Below, piece after piece: positions 35,942 through 44,791 of a DNA stretch of 64,000 nucleotides (position 1 is the stretch's first letter; each line of letters starts with the position of its first letter). This DNA comes from DASRFR01 sp035651455. GTDB taxonomy: Bacteria; Acidobacteriota; Terriglobia; Terriglobales; Acidobacteriaceae. Position numbers and translations under genes: made by a program. The DNA lies in contig DASRFR010000003.1 in the NCBI GenBank assembly GCA_035651455.1, positions 124,001 to 188,000 of the forward strand, written 5' to 3'. The notes beneath the pieces were generated by a model that was given only the letters and a program-made list of their open reading frames with translations, was not told the origin of the DNA and searched no databases.

Positions 35942-36106
35942 GTGGCGAAGTACCTAAAAAGTTTCTGGTGCGACGAAAGCGGCCAGGATATAGCCGAATA
36001 TGCGGTGATGCTTGCCGTTGTACTGGTGATCGTAATCGGCACCGTTCGTCTGATCGGCACGAACGCCGGTAGCGTCTTCTCGCAGGTCGGTAGCTCGATC
36101 CAATAA
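35942..36106 (+). CDS. Flp/Fap-type pilin component
   Basis: A 54-aa gene below the usual length cutoff: MAKYLKSFWCDESG then QDIAEYAVMLAVVLVIVIGT and a short tail. This is the Flp-pilin design: a basic leader, a cleavage Gly14, Glu at +5 and Tyr at +6 of the mature protein, then a hydrophobic helix. The start is GTG with GAGGAGG just upstream. Prepilin peptidase (TadV-like) would remove the leader. No tad genes are in the window, so assembly machinery must be elsewhere. It lies 186 bp downstream of the kinase-regulator pair. Confidence 0.8.
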   Translation: MAKYLKSFWCDESGQDIAEYAVMLAVVLVIVIGTVRLIGTNAGSVFSQVGSSIQ

Positions 36107-36188
36107 CTCCGCACTGCTCAGATATCCCTCTCTACAAATTTTCAAACCTTCAAGTGTGCGAATGAGATGCCTGTATTTCGGCAACCGC

Positions 36189-37883
36189 TTATTTCCCGAG
36201 CGGAAGCGATGCCACGGTTTCGCCTGAACTTGCCGGCAACCGAGTCAGATGAGGGAAAAAGGGCATTACTTCGAAAGGCTTCTTCTCATCCGCAAACAAC
36301 ACCCGTTCCGGCCCGTTTTTGGCTAATTCCACGCGGTCGCTCCAGGGGTCAAGCTTAATCCGCGCGCCCAATGGCAGGGCGGCGATCTGATCGACACTGC
36401 GCGGGTTCAGCGTGGGAGCGGCATGCAAGAGCGCCGACATGCGCAGCGCGCTGCCGCCCGCGAGACCATTGCCAAGGTGCGCATGAATGAGGTTTTTGAG
36501 TTCGGGCGCGCGGGCTTGCAACGTTTTCAGAAACAGGCCGGCACTCGCCAATTTATCTTTGTAGGGCGAGTGTTCGAGCAGGCTCAAGGCTTCCCGATCG
36601 GCTGCTGCTTCCTGATCGTGATCGCGATTGAAATCGAGATGAGCCAAGGTTTTTTCGTCGGGGAAGAAGAACCGGTCAGTAAACGAGAGTTGCGTGTCTA
36701 CGCGATGGCCGAGCGCAATGTGACCCACTTCGTGGGCGAGCACCATGGCAAGCGCAGGCTCATCCGGCAACACGTCCATAAGGCCACGGCTCACCACAAT
36801 CGTATGCCCGATGGTGAACGACTCCAGGGGCGACGTGAGCAGGACGCGACAACGCACCTCTGGAACAATATCCAGGTTGCTGGTCACGGCAAGGTTGTAA
36901 ACGACGGTCTCAAGAACCTTGTCGACCTCGCCTTCCGGAGCCAGCAACCCGACTTTCTCCAGGCGCTCGACGGCATTGTCTTCGGCCTGGCGTTCCCAGA
37001 GTCGTTGGGCCTGCAAAGGAGTGGGATCCTGAACGCCCTGGCTCTGGTCACGAACATTGTCGAGTGGATCGATCTCAATTTCAGCAAACTCGTTGCGGCG
37101 ACCGGACTGCTTTAAATCATAGCCCCAGACGCGGCTCTGGGATTTGAAGTGAAAAGGCCTCGCGTAGCGCGCATTCCGCCCTGATTCCTCGCTATACACG
37201 TATACGGGCAGCCATATGCCGGGCCGGAGGTTCAACCTCCAACTGTCGAAATGAAAGTAGTAGCTGTTGGAACGCTGCGGCGAATAAGTGCCGTTTAAAC
37301 GGACGATGTTGTAGTCGCGATCCTCGACCCAGATTCGGCCCATGAAGCGGCCATCGCCCGTGTCCTTTTTGGGCTGCACATCAAGCACGAGGCAGCGTAC
37401 TTCGCCAAGGAACTCGCGGCGCACAAGGGTAAAGTTATAAGCGCTTGCCTGGAAATCATCGTCCACAAGCATCATCTGCGCGAAGCCACGAGCGTCGAAT
37501 TCGGTTTTTTCCAGGCGCGCCACCCCGTGCAACAAGCGTTTAATAATCGGGGGCGCAGGCATAAAAGAACCATCGGCGCCGTCGCTGAGATCAAGCCGTC
37601 GTAGGAAGTAGCGGTCGCTCGCGGGTATTGCCCGGTGATCGGCGTCGCTCCGCAGAGTCTGAATATAGGTTTCCACCATGGGATGCAGGTGTTGCATCCG
37701 TTCGACGGTCTCGCGTTCACGCTGCACGATTCGCTGGACGACCTGATCGAAGCTGACACTCTGCAAACCAGGTGACATCATGCGCGCCCGATTGTCAGAT
37801 GCTGCAGTCGACGAGATTTCCTGGGCAACGCTGGTCGCGACAGCCAGGGCTAAGGCAATCACTACCGTGGTCAAAGTCTTCAT
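36189..37883 (-). CDS. Exported M48-family zinc metalloprotease
   Basis: A 564-aa exported protease. It has a signal peptide (about 1-20, ALAVATSVAQE). An N-terminal region of about 320 residues contains beta-rich outer-membrane-lipoprotein-like segments. The M48 domain follows, with zinc motif HEVGH (384-388) in LAMVLAHEVGHIALGH, and a downstream glutamate ligand in RDHDQEAAADREAL. It resembles BepA/LoiP-like periplasmic quality-control proteases only in the M48 core; the N-terminus is different. AAGGA precedes the ATG. It is convergent with the Flp pilin gene and divergent from the YdcF-like gene. Confidence 0.87.
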   Translation of the reverse strand: MKTLTTVVIALALAVATSVAQEISSTAASDNRARMMSPGLQSVSFDQVVQRIVQRERETVERMQHLHPMVETYIQTLRSDADHRAIPASDRYFLRRLDLSDGADGSFMPAPPIIKRLLHGVARLEKTEFDARGFAQMMLVDDDFQASAYNFTLVRREFLGEVRCLVLDVQPKKDTGDGRFMGRIWVEDRDYNIVRLNGTYSPQRSNSYYFHFDSWRLNLRPGIWLPVYVYSEESGRNARYARPFHFKSQSRVWGYDLKQSGRRNEFAEIEIDPLDNVRDQSQGVQDPTPLQAQRLWERQAEDNAVERLEKVGLLAPEGEVDKVLETVVYNLAVTSNLDIVPEVRCRVLLTSPLESFTIGHTIVVSRGLMDVLPDEPALAMVLAHEVGHIALGHRVDTQLSFTDRFFFPDEKTLAHLDFNRDHDQEAAADREALSLLEHSPYKDKLASAGLFLKTLQARAPELKNLIHAHLGNGLAGGSALRMSALLHAAPTLNPRSVDQIAALPLGARIKLDPWSDRVELAKNGPERVLFADEKKPFEVMPFFPHLTRLPASSGETVASLPLGK

Positions 37884-38147
37884 GGAATCCTTTACGTCAA
37901 CTCCGCGTGTAAGAGGAGCGAGTCGGGGGGGACGTCAGGTGCTTGAGAGTGCAATCCTCGGGCCAATGAACAGAGAACTGGGTCTAGGAAGTGCGTATTT
38001 GACAGCTACTTAGGGTTAGGCGTAGCTGGGACAGTTCGAATGGGCGGGAGTATGCAATACTTTTCCCACTTTTGCACTGTAGCGGAAGTACGCTCCCAAA
38101 TATACCGTTTGCGTCTGCTGCCGAAGCTCAATCCGGAGAGCCCCTGA

Positions 38148-38714
38148 ATGCTAAAGCTGCGTCTTTTGATTCTCGTGCTGATCGTCGTATTGGCTGGGTA
38201 TTCCGCCAAATTCCTGGTGATTGACGGTCCGCGGAGATCGGATGTCATTGTTGTGCTTGCGGGCGAAACTGATCGTCGGCCGAAGCGGGGGCTCGACCTC
38301 CTGGGGCAAGAATATGCCGGGAAAATGATTCTGGATGTCCCGGCGGGCGCCACCCTTTACAAATGGAGCCAATTGCAGTTAGCGGAGCAGTATGTGGATT
38401 CACTGCCACAATCAAAGCAGATCAGCGTCTGTCCCATTCAGGGGCTTTCGACCAAAGCGGAGGCCCAGGATGCGCGGGATTGCCTGCAGAAAGCGGGCGG
38501 TCACAACGTGCTGCTGGTTACCTCTGATTACCATACCCGGCGCGCGCTGAACACCTTCAGCAAAGGGCTGCCGGAATATCAGTTCAGTGTGGCGGCCGCA
38601 TACGACGAGAGGCAGTTTGGACCACAATGGTGGCGACATAGGGAGTGGGCCCAATGCAACTTCGACGAGTGGACGAAACTCACCTGGTGGGAACTAGTAG
38701 ATCGATGGCGATAG
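38148..38714 (+). CDS. YdcF/DUF218-like membrane-anchored protein
   Basis: A 188-aa protein of the ElyC/SanA/YdcF (DUF218) family: an N-terminal signal anchor (about 1-23), then DVIVVLAGETDRRPKRGLDL, the helix-strand core, and LLVTSDYHTRRALNTF. The family is linked in E. coli to envelope integrity (undecaprenyl-linked metabolism for ElyC), but substrate is unknown. The length is at the short end. GGAGAG is near the ATG. It is divergent from the M48 protease. Confidence 0.85.
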   Translation: MLKLRLLILVLIVVLAGYSAKFLVIDGPRRSDVIVVLAGETDRRPKRGLDLLGQEYAGKMILDVPAGATLYKWSQLQLAEQYVDSLPQSKQISVCPIQGLSTKAEAQDARDCLQKAGGHNVLLVTSDYHTRRALNTFSKGLPEYQFSVAAAYDERQFGPQWWRHREWAQCNFDEWTKLTWWELVDRWR

Positions 38715-38764
38715 GCTGTATGTAACCCGCGTGCCCAGTGCTGTCGCAAGCGTCAGTCGCCGAC

Positions 38765-39385
38765 TTATTTTTCCACACGCAGGAACTCTCCGGTGGAAGC
38801 GTTCACCGCAACTCGCAGCTTGGCGTTGTCGCGACTATTGCCATAAATCACGTGCCAGACCAACTCGCTGGTGGGACGGCTCCAATCGAGCACATAAAGA
38901 ATTGGAGTGTCTTTGCTCTTCTCCAGAATTTTGTCGCCGCCATGCTTCTGCGCGACTTCCAAAGCTTTGTCGGAGTCGGTCTTGAGGTACTGAATGTCGA
39001 ACACCTGGGTCGAGGAGTTGGTCGGGCTATAGCTGTCCTCGCTGCTAGGGCTGACGCCGCGGGAGGGCGCATCCGGGGCAGTGCTGCCGGACCAGGTGTA
39101 GGTCTTGGCGGAGTGCTGCGAAGGCGACGCGAATCCGGCACGCCAGACAGCCGCTTTTCCGTCCTGACCATTGGCGTCGGCGGTGAGCTGCGATTCCAAT
39201 CGATATCCCTGGGCGTCGCGAGCCCAACCCCGAGCTGCGATATAGACCTTCTGGAATGCCGTGCGTCCTGTCACCAGCTCGGGACCCTTGGATTGCGGCT
39301 TCTCGCTCTCCGCAGGCTTGGAGGGCTCAGATGTGCAGCCCAGCAGAAGAGACAGCGCCAGCAACGGCATGAGCATCTTTTTCAT
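38765..39385 (-). CDS. Lipoprotein of unknown function
   Basis: A 206-aa predicted lipoprotein: the signal MKKMLMPLLALSLLLGC ends in a lipobox with Cys17. A linker (TSEPSKPAESEKPQSKGP) follows, then a soluble domain. The C-terminal KLRVAVNASTGEFLRVEK resembles the end of PepSY-like repeats ('...V.V.A.TGE.L.'). AGGATTG is upstream of the ATG. It is convergent with the YdcF-like gene. I cannot assign a family with confidence. Confidence 0.7.
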   Translation of the reverse strand: MKKMLMPLLALSLLLGCTSEPSKPAESEKPQSKGPELVTGRTAFQKVYIAARGWARDAQGYRLESQLTADANGQDGKAAVWRAGFASPSQHSAKTYTWSGSTAPDAPSRGVSPSSEDSYSPTNSSTQVFDIQYLKTDSDKALEVAQKHGGDKILEKSKDTPILYVLDWSRPTSELVWHVIYGNSRDNAKLRVAVNASTGEFLRVEK

Positions 39386-39516
39386 AGCTTCAATCCTGGT
39401 GTGAGCAATGATTGTGTTGAGTAGCGCTCCATTCTAAGCCACCGAAACGTCAGCCGCTATGACTGAAGCTGTACCCGGCAGCTGTGAGCAGCGTGACTGA
39501 CCCTGCAGTGCAGTAC

Positions 39517-40689
39517 TCAATGATTGGAGGCAGCGGAGCGATCAGCTGGGCTAGGAGTATTCTGAACGATCACTTTCTGCAGAGTCGTCGCGGGTTGGGG
39601 ATTCAACCCCGCGCTCGGCTTCGCAAGCTGACGCACTGCGGTTGGGCTCTCTGAACCGGGTTCTGATCTGAAAATGATTTTTTCGCCCGCGAACTGAGTC
39701 TGGGCAGCGGCTGGATTTACCAGCGCTTTGCGTTTCGCGTGTGGAACTGGGTCAGTCGAGGACAGAGTGCTTGCATCCCAAACCAGCCCCGAGGATGGCG
39801 TTATGCCAAGAGCGTTGTCGGGCTGCGCCGTCGCAGCGGGGCTAACGCTAATGGATGGAGTTCCGCCCGGAGCAGCCGCCTGCGCGGGAGCCGGCGACGC
39901 CTCTTCGGGATTGGATTCGTCGCGCAACATCCAACCGAGCACCGCGAGCATGATCATGCTGACAAGAACGGCAATCAGCAGCGGCCGATTCGAAGTCCAG
40001 CGCCAATGGTCGGTCAAGGCTTTTGCCGCGGGTTCTGGGTTCGTAATTACGCCCGCAGCGGCCAGGACAGAATCCTGCAGTTGCACCGTCGCTTCAGGAA
40101 GATCGTAATCGTCGGTGGCGCGGATTTGCATGGAGCAGTACTGCGCGATCACCGAAAGTTCGCCTAGCTTCTCCAGCAACTGCACATGCTCTTCCGAGAA
40201 AGCCCTTGGTTCCTGGAAGAAAGCCTCGAGAACGCCGATTACTGCCTGACGCGTGCGCAGGGGCACAACCACCAGGGAACGAACGTTCAGATTCCGGCAG
40301 GCTTCGGCATCGACGCGCGGGTCCCACTCCGTGTCATCGCAGGTGAGGGTGCGGGCCAGGAGGAGGCACTCGCCGGAGATACCGGAATCCACGTGCAACC
40401 GCGCGCCGAGGGCAGGAGCAGTTTCTCCGGAACGGGAAAGGCAGGTCACCAGCCCGTCGCGGCGCATGGCAATAGCTATGCCGCTGGCGCCGGTCAGCAA
40501 CCGCGCAAGATTGGAGATGCGTTGCAGAGAAGCATCGACATCGAGTTGGCGTTGTGTGATCGCGGCATGAAGTTGAGCGATGATCTGCTCAGGATGCCGG
40601 GCATCATGTGTGGGATTTTCTGGGGGCAAAGAACCTGAAGGCCCTTGCTCTGGCGATGGCGGGGAGAGGGACAGAGACACATACGCCAT
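39517..40689 (-). CDS. GAF-domain membrane-anchored protein
   Basis: A 390-aa protein. A GAF domain (about 45-190) has the patterns RISNLARLLTGASGIAIAMRR, SGISGECLL and RSLVVVPLRTRQAVIGVLEAF. A linker follows, then one transmembrane helix (PLLIAVLVSMIMLAVLGWML, about 230-250), and a Pro/Ala-rich C-terminal region. No output domain (kinase, cyclase, HTH) is seen, so it may signal by interaction or be a redox/ligand-sensing anchor. AGGAG precedes the ATG. A TTGACA-17 nt-CACACT element (40758-40786, minus) may be its promoter. It is divergent from the PLP decarboxylase. Confidence 0.83.
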   Translation of the reverse strand: MAYVSLSLSPPSPEQGPSGSLPPENPTHDARHPEQIIAQLHAAITQRQLDVDASLQRISNLARLLTGASGIAIAMRRDGLVTCLSRSGETAPALGARLHVDSGISGECLLLARTLTCDDTEWDPRVDAEACRNLNVRSLVVVPLRTRQAVIGVLEAFFQEPRAFSEEHVQLLEKLGELSVIAQYCSMQIRATDDYDLPEATVQLQDSVLAAAGVITNPEPAAKALTDHWRWTSNRPLLIAVLVSMIMLAVLGWMLRDESNPEEASPAPAQAAAPGGTPSISVSPAATAQPDNALGITPSSGLVWDASTLSSTDPVPHAKRKALVNPAAAQTQFAGEKIIFRSEPGSESPTAVRQLAKPSAGLNPQPATTLQKVIVQNTPSPADRSAASNH

Positions 40690-40757
40690 GGACGCTCCTG
40701 GGACCGTTCGGCCGAAGCTGTGACTTGAATGTAATGTACGAAGGGGCGATGAAAGCG

Positions 40758-40786
40758 AGTGTGCTTCAAACCTCTAACCTTGTCAA
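40758..40786 (-). promoter_or_regulatory. Candidate promoter of the GAF protein gene
   Basis: Minus strand: perfect TTGACA (40781-40786), 17-nt spacer and CACACT (40758-40763). The leader to the ATG would be about 60 nt. Confidence 0.35.
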
Positions 40787-40874
40787 TTGTTTGTTGGATT
40801 CGCTGCCGCGGTTTGTGCACGCCGCGTAAGAGATGCTTGGTCGCGCGGCGAGTACATGTAAAATCAGCGGCGCC

Positions 40875-42290
40875 ATGAGCCGTCTGGAAATTTCGATACA
40901 AGAGTTCCGAGATATCGCGGAGAAAATCCTGGGCATAGCGGCAGAGTATCTCGAGAGCCTCGATGCGCGACCGGTATTTCCGGGAAGCAACGGTGACGAG
41001 GTAAACGGGCATTTCGCAGGCGAGTTGCCGGAAAAAGGATCAGGCAAGGAGGCACTCGAACGGCTTGTGGAAGTGGTGCGTCACTGCCGTTGCCAGAACG
41101 GGCGTTTTTTCGGATACGTGCTGGGATCGGGCGAACCTATCGCCGCGACAGCGGACCTCCTAGCCAGCGTGCTAAATCAGAACGTCACCGCCTGGAGATC
41201 CGGGCCCGCCGCTATCACAATTGAACGCACTGTAGTCGGCTGGTTGGCGCAGGCGATCGGATGCGCGAGTCATACCGGCAACTTGACAGGCGGTGGATCG
41301 GCCGCAAACCTGATGGGGCTAGCGATGGCGCGCGAGGCGAAACTCTTTGCCAACGAGAGGGGGTTGCGGGACATGCCTCAAGCGGTGGTTTATGCGTCCG
41401 ACCAGGTGCACATGTCGATCCCCAAGGCCGTCGCTCTGCTTGGAATCGGACGAGCTAATCTGAGGATTGTTCCGAGCGATGGCGAGTGCCGAATGATCCC
41501 TCAGGAGTTGCATGCGGCGATTCAAGAAGACAAGAAAGCGGGAAGAGTGGCGGCCGCCGTGGTCGCGTCGGCGGGTACGGTCAACACAGGAGCCGTAGAT
41601 CCGTTGATGGAAATCGCGGAGATTGCACATGGGAACGATGCCTGGTTTCACGTGGACGGTGCTTACGGGGCGCTCGCGGCGATCGCGCATCCCGACAAGT
41701 TTGCTGGACTGCAGATGGCCGACTCGATTTCGCTCGATCCGCATAAGTGGTTGTACCAGCCGCTCGACTGCGGGTGCCTGCTTTTCCGTGATGCCGGGGT
41801 TGCGCAGGCGGCGTTCTCGCATACGGGGGACTACGCAAGATCGCTGAGTGCGGATCCCGTGGAGAGCTTCGCTTTCTTTGAAGAATCACTTGAACTATCG
41901 CGCCGCTTTCGCGCGCTGAAGCTGTGGCTTTCGCTGCGCTATCACGGCATGGCCGCGTTCCGCGAAGCAATCCAGGACGATCTGGCTCATGCTCAGCGGT
42001 TGGCGGCAGCGATTCGCCGGCAGAGAGAACTGGAACTGGTCGAGCCGGTGACACTCAGCGCAGTTTGTTTCCGGTACCGGGGCAAGCATGCTCCGGACGA
42101 CCTGAACCGGCTGAATGCCGAAATCCTGAAGAACGTGGTTCAGCGCGGGCGAGTATATCTTTCAAACGCATCCTTGGCGGGAACCTTCTATTTACGTGCG
42201 TGTTTCGTAAACCATCGCACGAAGGATAGTGACGTAGATGCGGTGATTCGAGAGGTTCTGGCGGCGGCGAAGGAAGCTGTTTCCAGCTAG
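40875..42290 (+). CDS. PLP-dependent decarboxylase (group II)
   Basis: A 471-aa aspartate-aminotransferase-fold decarboxylase of the glutamate/aromatic-L-amino-acid decarboxylase group. GGGSAANLMGLAMAREA binds the phosphate; VDGAYG carries the aspartate that pairs with the pyridine nitrogen; Lys291 in LDPHKWLYQP forms the Schiff base. Conserved N-terminal features (NGRFFGYVLGSGEPIAATAD) are visible. Substrate cannot be told by eye. The start is taken at 40875; the open frame is 14 codons longer but unlike the family. A GHMP kinase gene follows 21 bp later. Confidence 0.9.
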   Translation: MSRLEISIQEFRDIAEKILGIAAEYLESLDARPVFPGSNGDEVNGHFAGELPEKGSGKEALERLVEVVRHCRCQNGRFFGYVLGSGEPIAATADLLASVLNQNVTAWRSGPAAITIERTVVGWLAQAIGCASHTGNLTGGGSAANLMGLAMAREAKLFANERGLRDMPQAVVYASDQVHMSIPKAVALLGIGRANLRIVPSDGECRMIPQELHAAIQEDKKAGRVAAAVVASAGTVNTGAVDPLMEIAEIAHGNDAWFHVDGAYGALAAIAHPDKFAGLQMADSISLDPHKWLYQPLDCGCLLFRDAGVAQAAFSHTGDYARSLSADPVESFAFFEESLELSRRFRALKLWLSLRYHGMAAFREAIQDDLAHAQRLAAAIRRQRELELVEPVTLSAVCFRYRGKHAPDDLNRLNAEILKNVVQRGRVYLSNASLAGTFYLRACFVNHRTKDSDVDAVIREVLAAAKEAVSS

Positions 42291-42311
42291 TGTGCGTGGT
42301 ACAAACATCGC

Positions 42312-43343
42312 ATGAACCCACCAGCGGTGGATTTCGGAACTCCCAGTATTGTGGCGCAGGCGCCTTGCCGCGCCGACCTGGCCGGAGGAACGATTGACCT
42401 TTGGCCCCTTTACCTGTTCCATTCCGGCGCGCTCACGCTGAATTTTGCCGTGAACATCCTGACCTCGTGCCGGATCACGCCGCTGCGGGGCAGGCGGATT
42501 CACTTTCGCTCGCTGGATACGCGCAAGGAAGAAGAGTTCAGCGACCTGGATGCGCTGCGGAAAGCCCGGCGCTTCAAACATCCGCTTGCGGCCAGGCTCG
42601 TCCAGTTTTTTGCACCACGGGAAGGCCTGCTGGTGGAAACCGATTCGGAGTCACCGGCGGGGGCGGGGATCTCGGGATCGTCGGCGTTAATGATTGCGGC
42701 CACAGCAGCACTGGCGCGATTCACGGAACGCCACCTCACGCTGGAGCAGATGAGAGTGATTGCGCAGAACGTGGAAGCGCAACTGATCAACGTGCCGACG
42801 GGGTGCCAGGATTATTATCCGGCGTTGTTTGGAGGCATCAATTCCATTCACCTGAATGCGGACGGGATCCACCGCGAAGCTCTGCCGATCGAGCCGCAAG
42901 AAGTCGAATCGCGCTTCATCCTGGCGTACACGGGAGCGCCGCGGCAGTCCGGCATCAACAACTGGGAAGTCTTCAAGGCGCACATCGAAGGCGACAAGCG
43001 AGTGTTCCGGAATTTTGAGAGCATTGCTGAGATCGCAGTGGCCATGCACAAGGCGCTGTTGCGGAGCGATTGGGAGGATGTAGCCCGTTTACTGGGGGAA
43101 GAATGGAAGTTGCGGCGAAGCAATGCGCCCGGGATCACAACTCCGCTCATCGACAAGTTGATCCAGGTCGCAAGCAAGCACGGGGGACGCGCCGCCAAGG
43201 TTTGCGGAGCCGGAGGAGGCGGGTGCGTGATCTTCCTGGCCGAAGAGGGAGCGCGCAGTCGGGTGGCGACCGCGATTGGCGAAAATGGGGGGCGGGTACT
43301 GCCTTTGCAGGTAGCCCGCAACGGGCTGCGATATACATCGTAA
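42312..43343 (+). CDS. GHMP-family sugar kinase (heptose-kinase-like)
   Basis: A 343-aa GHMP kinase. Motif 1 is APCRADLAGGTIDLWPLY; motif 2, the ATP loop, is ESPAGAGISGSSALMIA; motif 3 is KVCGAGGGGCVIFLAE. The AGGTIDLWPLY start resembles the D-glycero-D-manno-heptose-7-phosphate and fucose kinase branch. The likely product is a phosphorylated sugar for envelope glycans, but the substrate is not readable. It lies 21 bp after the PLP decarboxylase gene and may be co-transcribed with it. Confidence 0.88.
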   Translation: MNPPAVDFGTPSIVAQAPCRADLAGGTIDLWPLYLFHSGALTLNFAVNILTSCRITPLRGRRIHFRSLDTRKEEEFSDLDALRKARRFKHPLAARLVQFFAPREGLLVETDSESPAGAGISGSSALMIAATAALARFTERHLTLEQMRVIAQNVEAQLINVPTGCQDYYPALFGGINSIHLNADGIHREALPIEPQEVESRFILAYTGAPRQSGINNWEVFKAHIEGDKRVFRNFESIAEIAVAMHKALLRSDWEDVARLLGEEWKLRRSNAPGITTPLIDKLIQVASKHGGRAAKVCGAGGGGCVIFLAEEGARSRVATAIGENGGRVLPLQVARNGLRYTS

Positions 43344-43531
43344 TCCCCGGTGGTTGGGGCGGCTGGAGAACATTGCAAGCAACTTTTCGCGGCCGAAAAG
43401 CTGTGTGCAAGGATTGGCTGGGACAACGCGCTCCAAGCACTCCGAATCTGATACTTCAACGATTGACCGGAACAGCCTGCCTAGTGCGGAAAAGCTGCAA
43501 AACGAGTGGGCCCACTGGCAAGAACGGGGTC

Positions 43532-43537
43532 TATAAT
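43532..43537 (+). promoter_or_regulatory. Perfect TATAAT -10 before the BamE-like gene
   Basis: TATAAT at 43532-43537, with the ATG of the next gene at 43562, so the 5' leader would be about 18 nt. No clear -35 hexamer at 16-18 nt upstream. Confidence 0.45.
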
Positions 43538-43561
43538 GGGCCTATCGGCCTGGGGTGTTTT

Positions 43562-44581
43562 ATGAGCGGTATAGGCAGATCGGCTTGGCTGCTGTTGTTT
43601 CTTTTCCCTTTGTGCGCGGCCGCAGATAATCCAAAGTCCTCTCCGCCTCCACATATCAGCAAACAGACACGACTCGACATTGTGCACACGTTCAATGCCG
43701 AGCTTGCGTACGTACGAGTGCCGTTTCCCATGGGAAAGACGGGTCTGAAATTGAAGGACGGGACCATCACGCCCAGCGGACCGGAGTTGCAGCAGATGAT
43801 TGCCATGTGGGGGCCGGCAGCGAAACCTGGCGATCAGGCGCGGATCACGGACGTTGTTATCAAGGACAACTTCATACATTTCGAGATCAATGGCGGTCCG
43901 GTGCACCGGCAGAAGTGGTATCAGAGGATTACGATATCCGGGAGCGGCGGCGGGGTGCCATTAGCACCGAGCGATCCCAACGCAAATCCCCGGGGTTCGT
44001 TCGTGGATTTGTACTTCGATAAGTACGTGCCCGAGATGAGCGGCCAGCAGTTGAAGGATTTGCTGAGCCCGGTATTCGATTTCCATTCCAAGTCAGCGGA
44101 AGAAGCATACCTGGAGACGATCCCGCCGAAGGCGAAAGAAGCGATTCAGAAGCACCAGGTGCTGGTGGGGATGAATCGCGACATGGTCATCCACTCCATG
44201 GGGCGGCCGCCTAAAAAGATCCGCGAGAAGAGTGGCGATACCGACTATGAGGACTGGGTTTACGGCACGCCGCCGCAGGACGTGGATTTCATCCGCTTCG
44301 TCGGCGAAGAGGTGGTGCGGGTCGAGACCATGAAAGTGGATGGAGCGAAGATCGTTCGCACCGACAAGGAAATCGATCTGCAGCAGCAAAAGCCGGCGGT
44401 AGCGAAAGAGGAAGAGCCGGGCGCGCCAAGACCGGCAAACGCTCCCTCGCTCAAAAGGCCGGGTGAAGACCTGCCGCAAGCCGATCCTTCGGTGGTCACG
44501 GTGCGAACTAAAGCGGGACAAATTCCAACGCCGCCACCCAGCGGCACACCCGATCCCAACGGAGGGCCGGGACCGAATTAG
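43562..44581 (+). CDS. Exported protein with BamE/SmpA-like domain
   Basis: A 339-aa exported protein: signal peptide (about 1-20, SAWLLLFLFPLCAAAD), a soluble domain (about 30-200), and a C-terminal BamE/SmpA-like segment 'GMNRDMVIHSMGRPPKKIRE...DYEDWVYG' (about 200-240). A proline/acid-rich tail ends in GTPDPNGGPGPN. BamE-like domains occur in outer-membrane assembly lipoproteins, but no lipobox cysteine is visible here. The open frame extends upstream into the GHMP kinase 3' end, but the ATG at 43562 gives the signal peptide. Confidence 0.8.
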   Translation: MSGIGRSAWLLLFLFPLCAAADNPKSSPPPHISKQTRLDIVHTFNAELAYVRVPFPMGKTGLKLKDGTITPSGPELQQMIAMWGPAAKPGDQARITDVVIKDNFIHFEINGGPVHRQKWYQRITISGSGGGVPLAPSDPNANPRGSFVDLYFDKYVPEMSGQQLKDLLSPVFDFHSKSAEEAYLETIPPKAKEAIQKHQVLVGMNRDMVIHSMGRPPKKIREKSGDTDYEDWVYGTPPQDVDFIRFVGEEVVRVETMKVDGAKIVRTDKEIDLQQQKPAVAKEEEPGAPRPANAPSLKRPGEDLPQADPSVVTVRTKAGQIPTPPPSGTPDPNGGPGPN

Positions 44582-44720
44582 CTCAAGCCTGCCGCTTTAG
44601 CTCGGGGACTTCCGATTTTGGTCGCACCTTGCTCCAGTCGAGGTTTACTGGTTCTCTCGCGATGAGCGCAGTTTCCTTCATTTTGACCGCCCTTCCTGGA
44701 TGCCGGAAAATCTCTGCCGG

Positions 44721-44743
44721 CCCCTGCTGGCAGTGAGCAGGGG
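44721..44743 (+). promoter_or_regulatory. Stable hairpin in leader of FG-GAP gene
   Basis: A perfect 8-bp stem, CCCCTGCT (44721-44728) and AGCAGGGG (44736-44743), with a 7-nt loop. It lies 48 nt before the ATG at 44792, leaving the GGAGG ribosome-binding site free. It could be a terminator-like attenuation element or an mRNA-stability hairpin. Confidence 0.45.
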
Positions 44744-44791
44744 TGAAGCGCGAGTCGGTTCGCTGCTGCCGTCTTCCCGCCGGAGGAAATC

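Noticed and set aside
43070..43561. N-terminal extension of the BamE-like exported protein
   Set aside because: Overlaps the GHMP kinase in another frame and would bury the signal peptide that begins at 43562.
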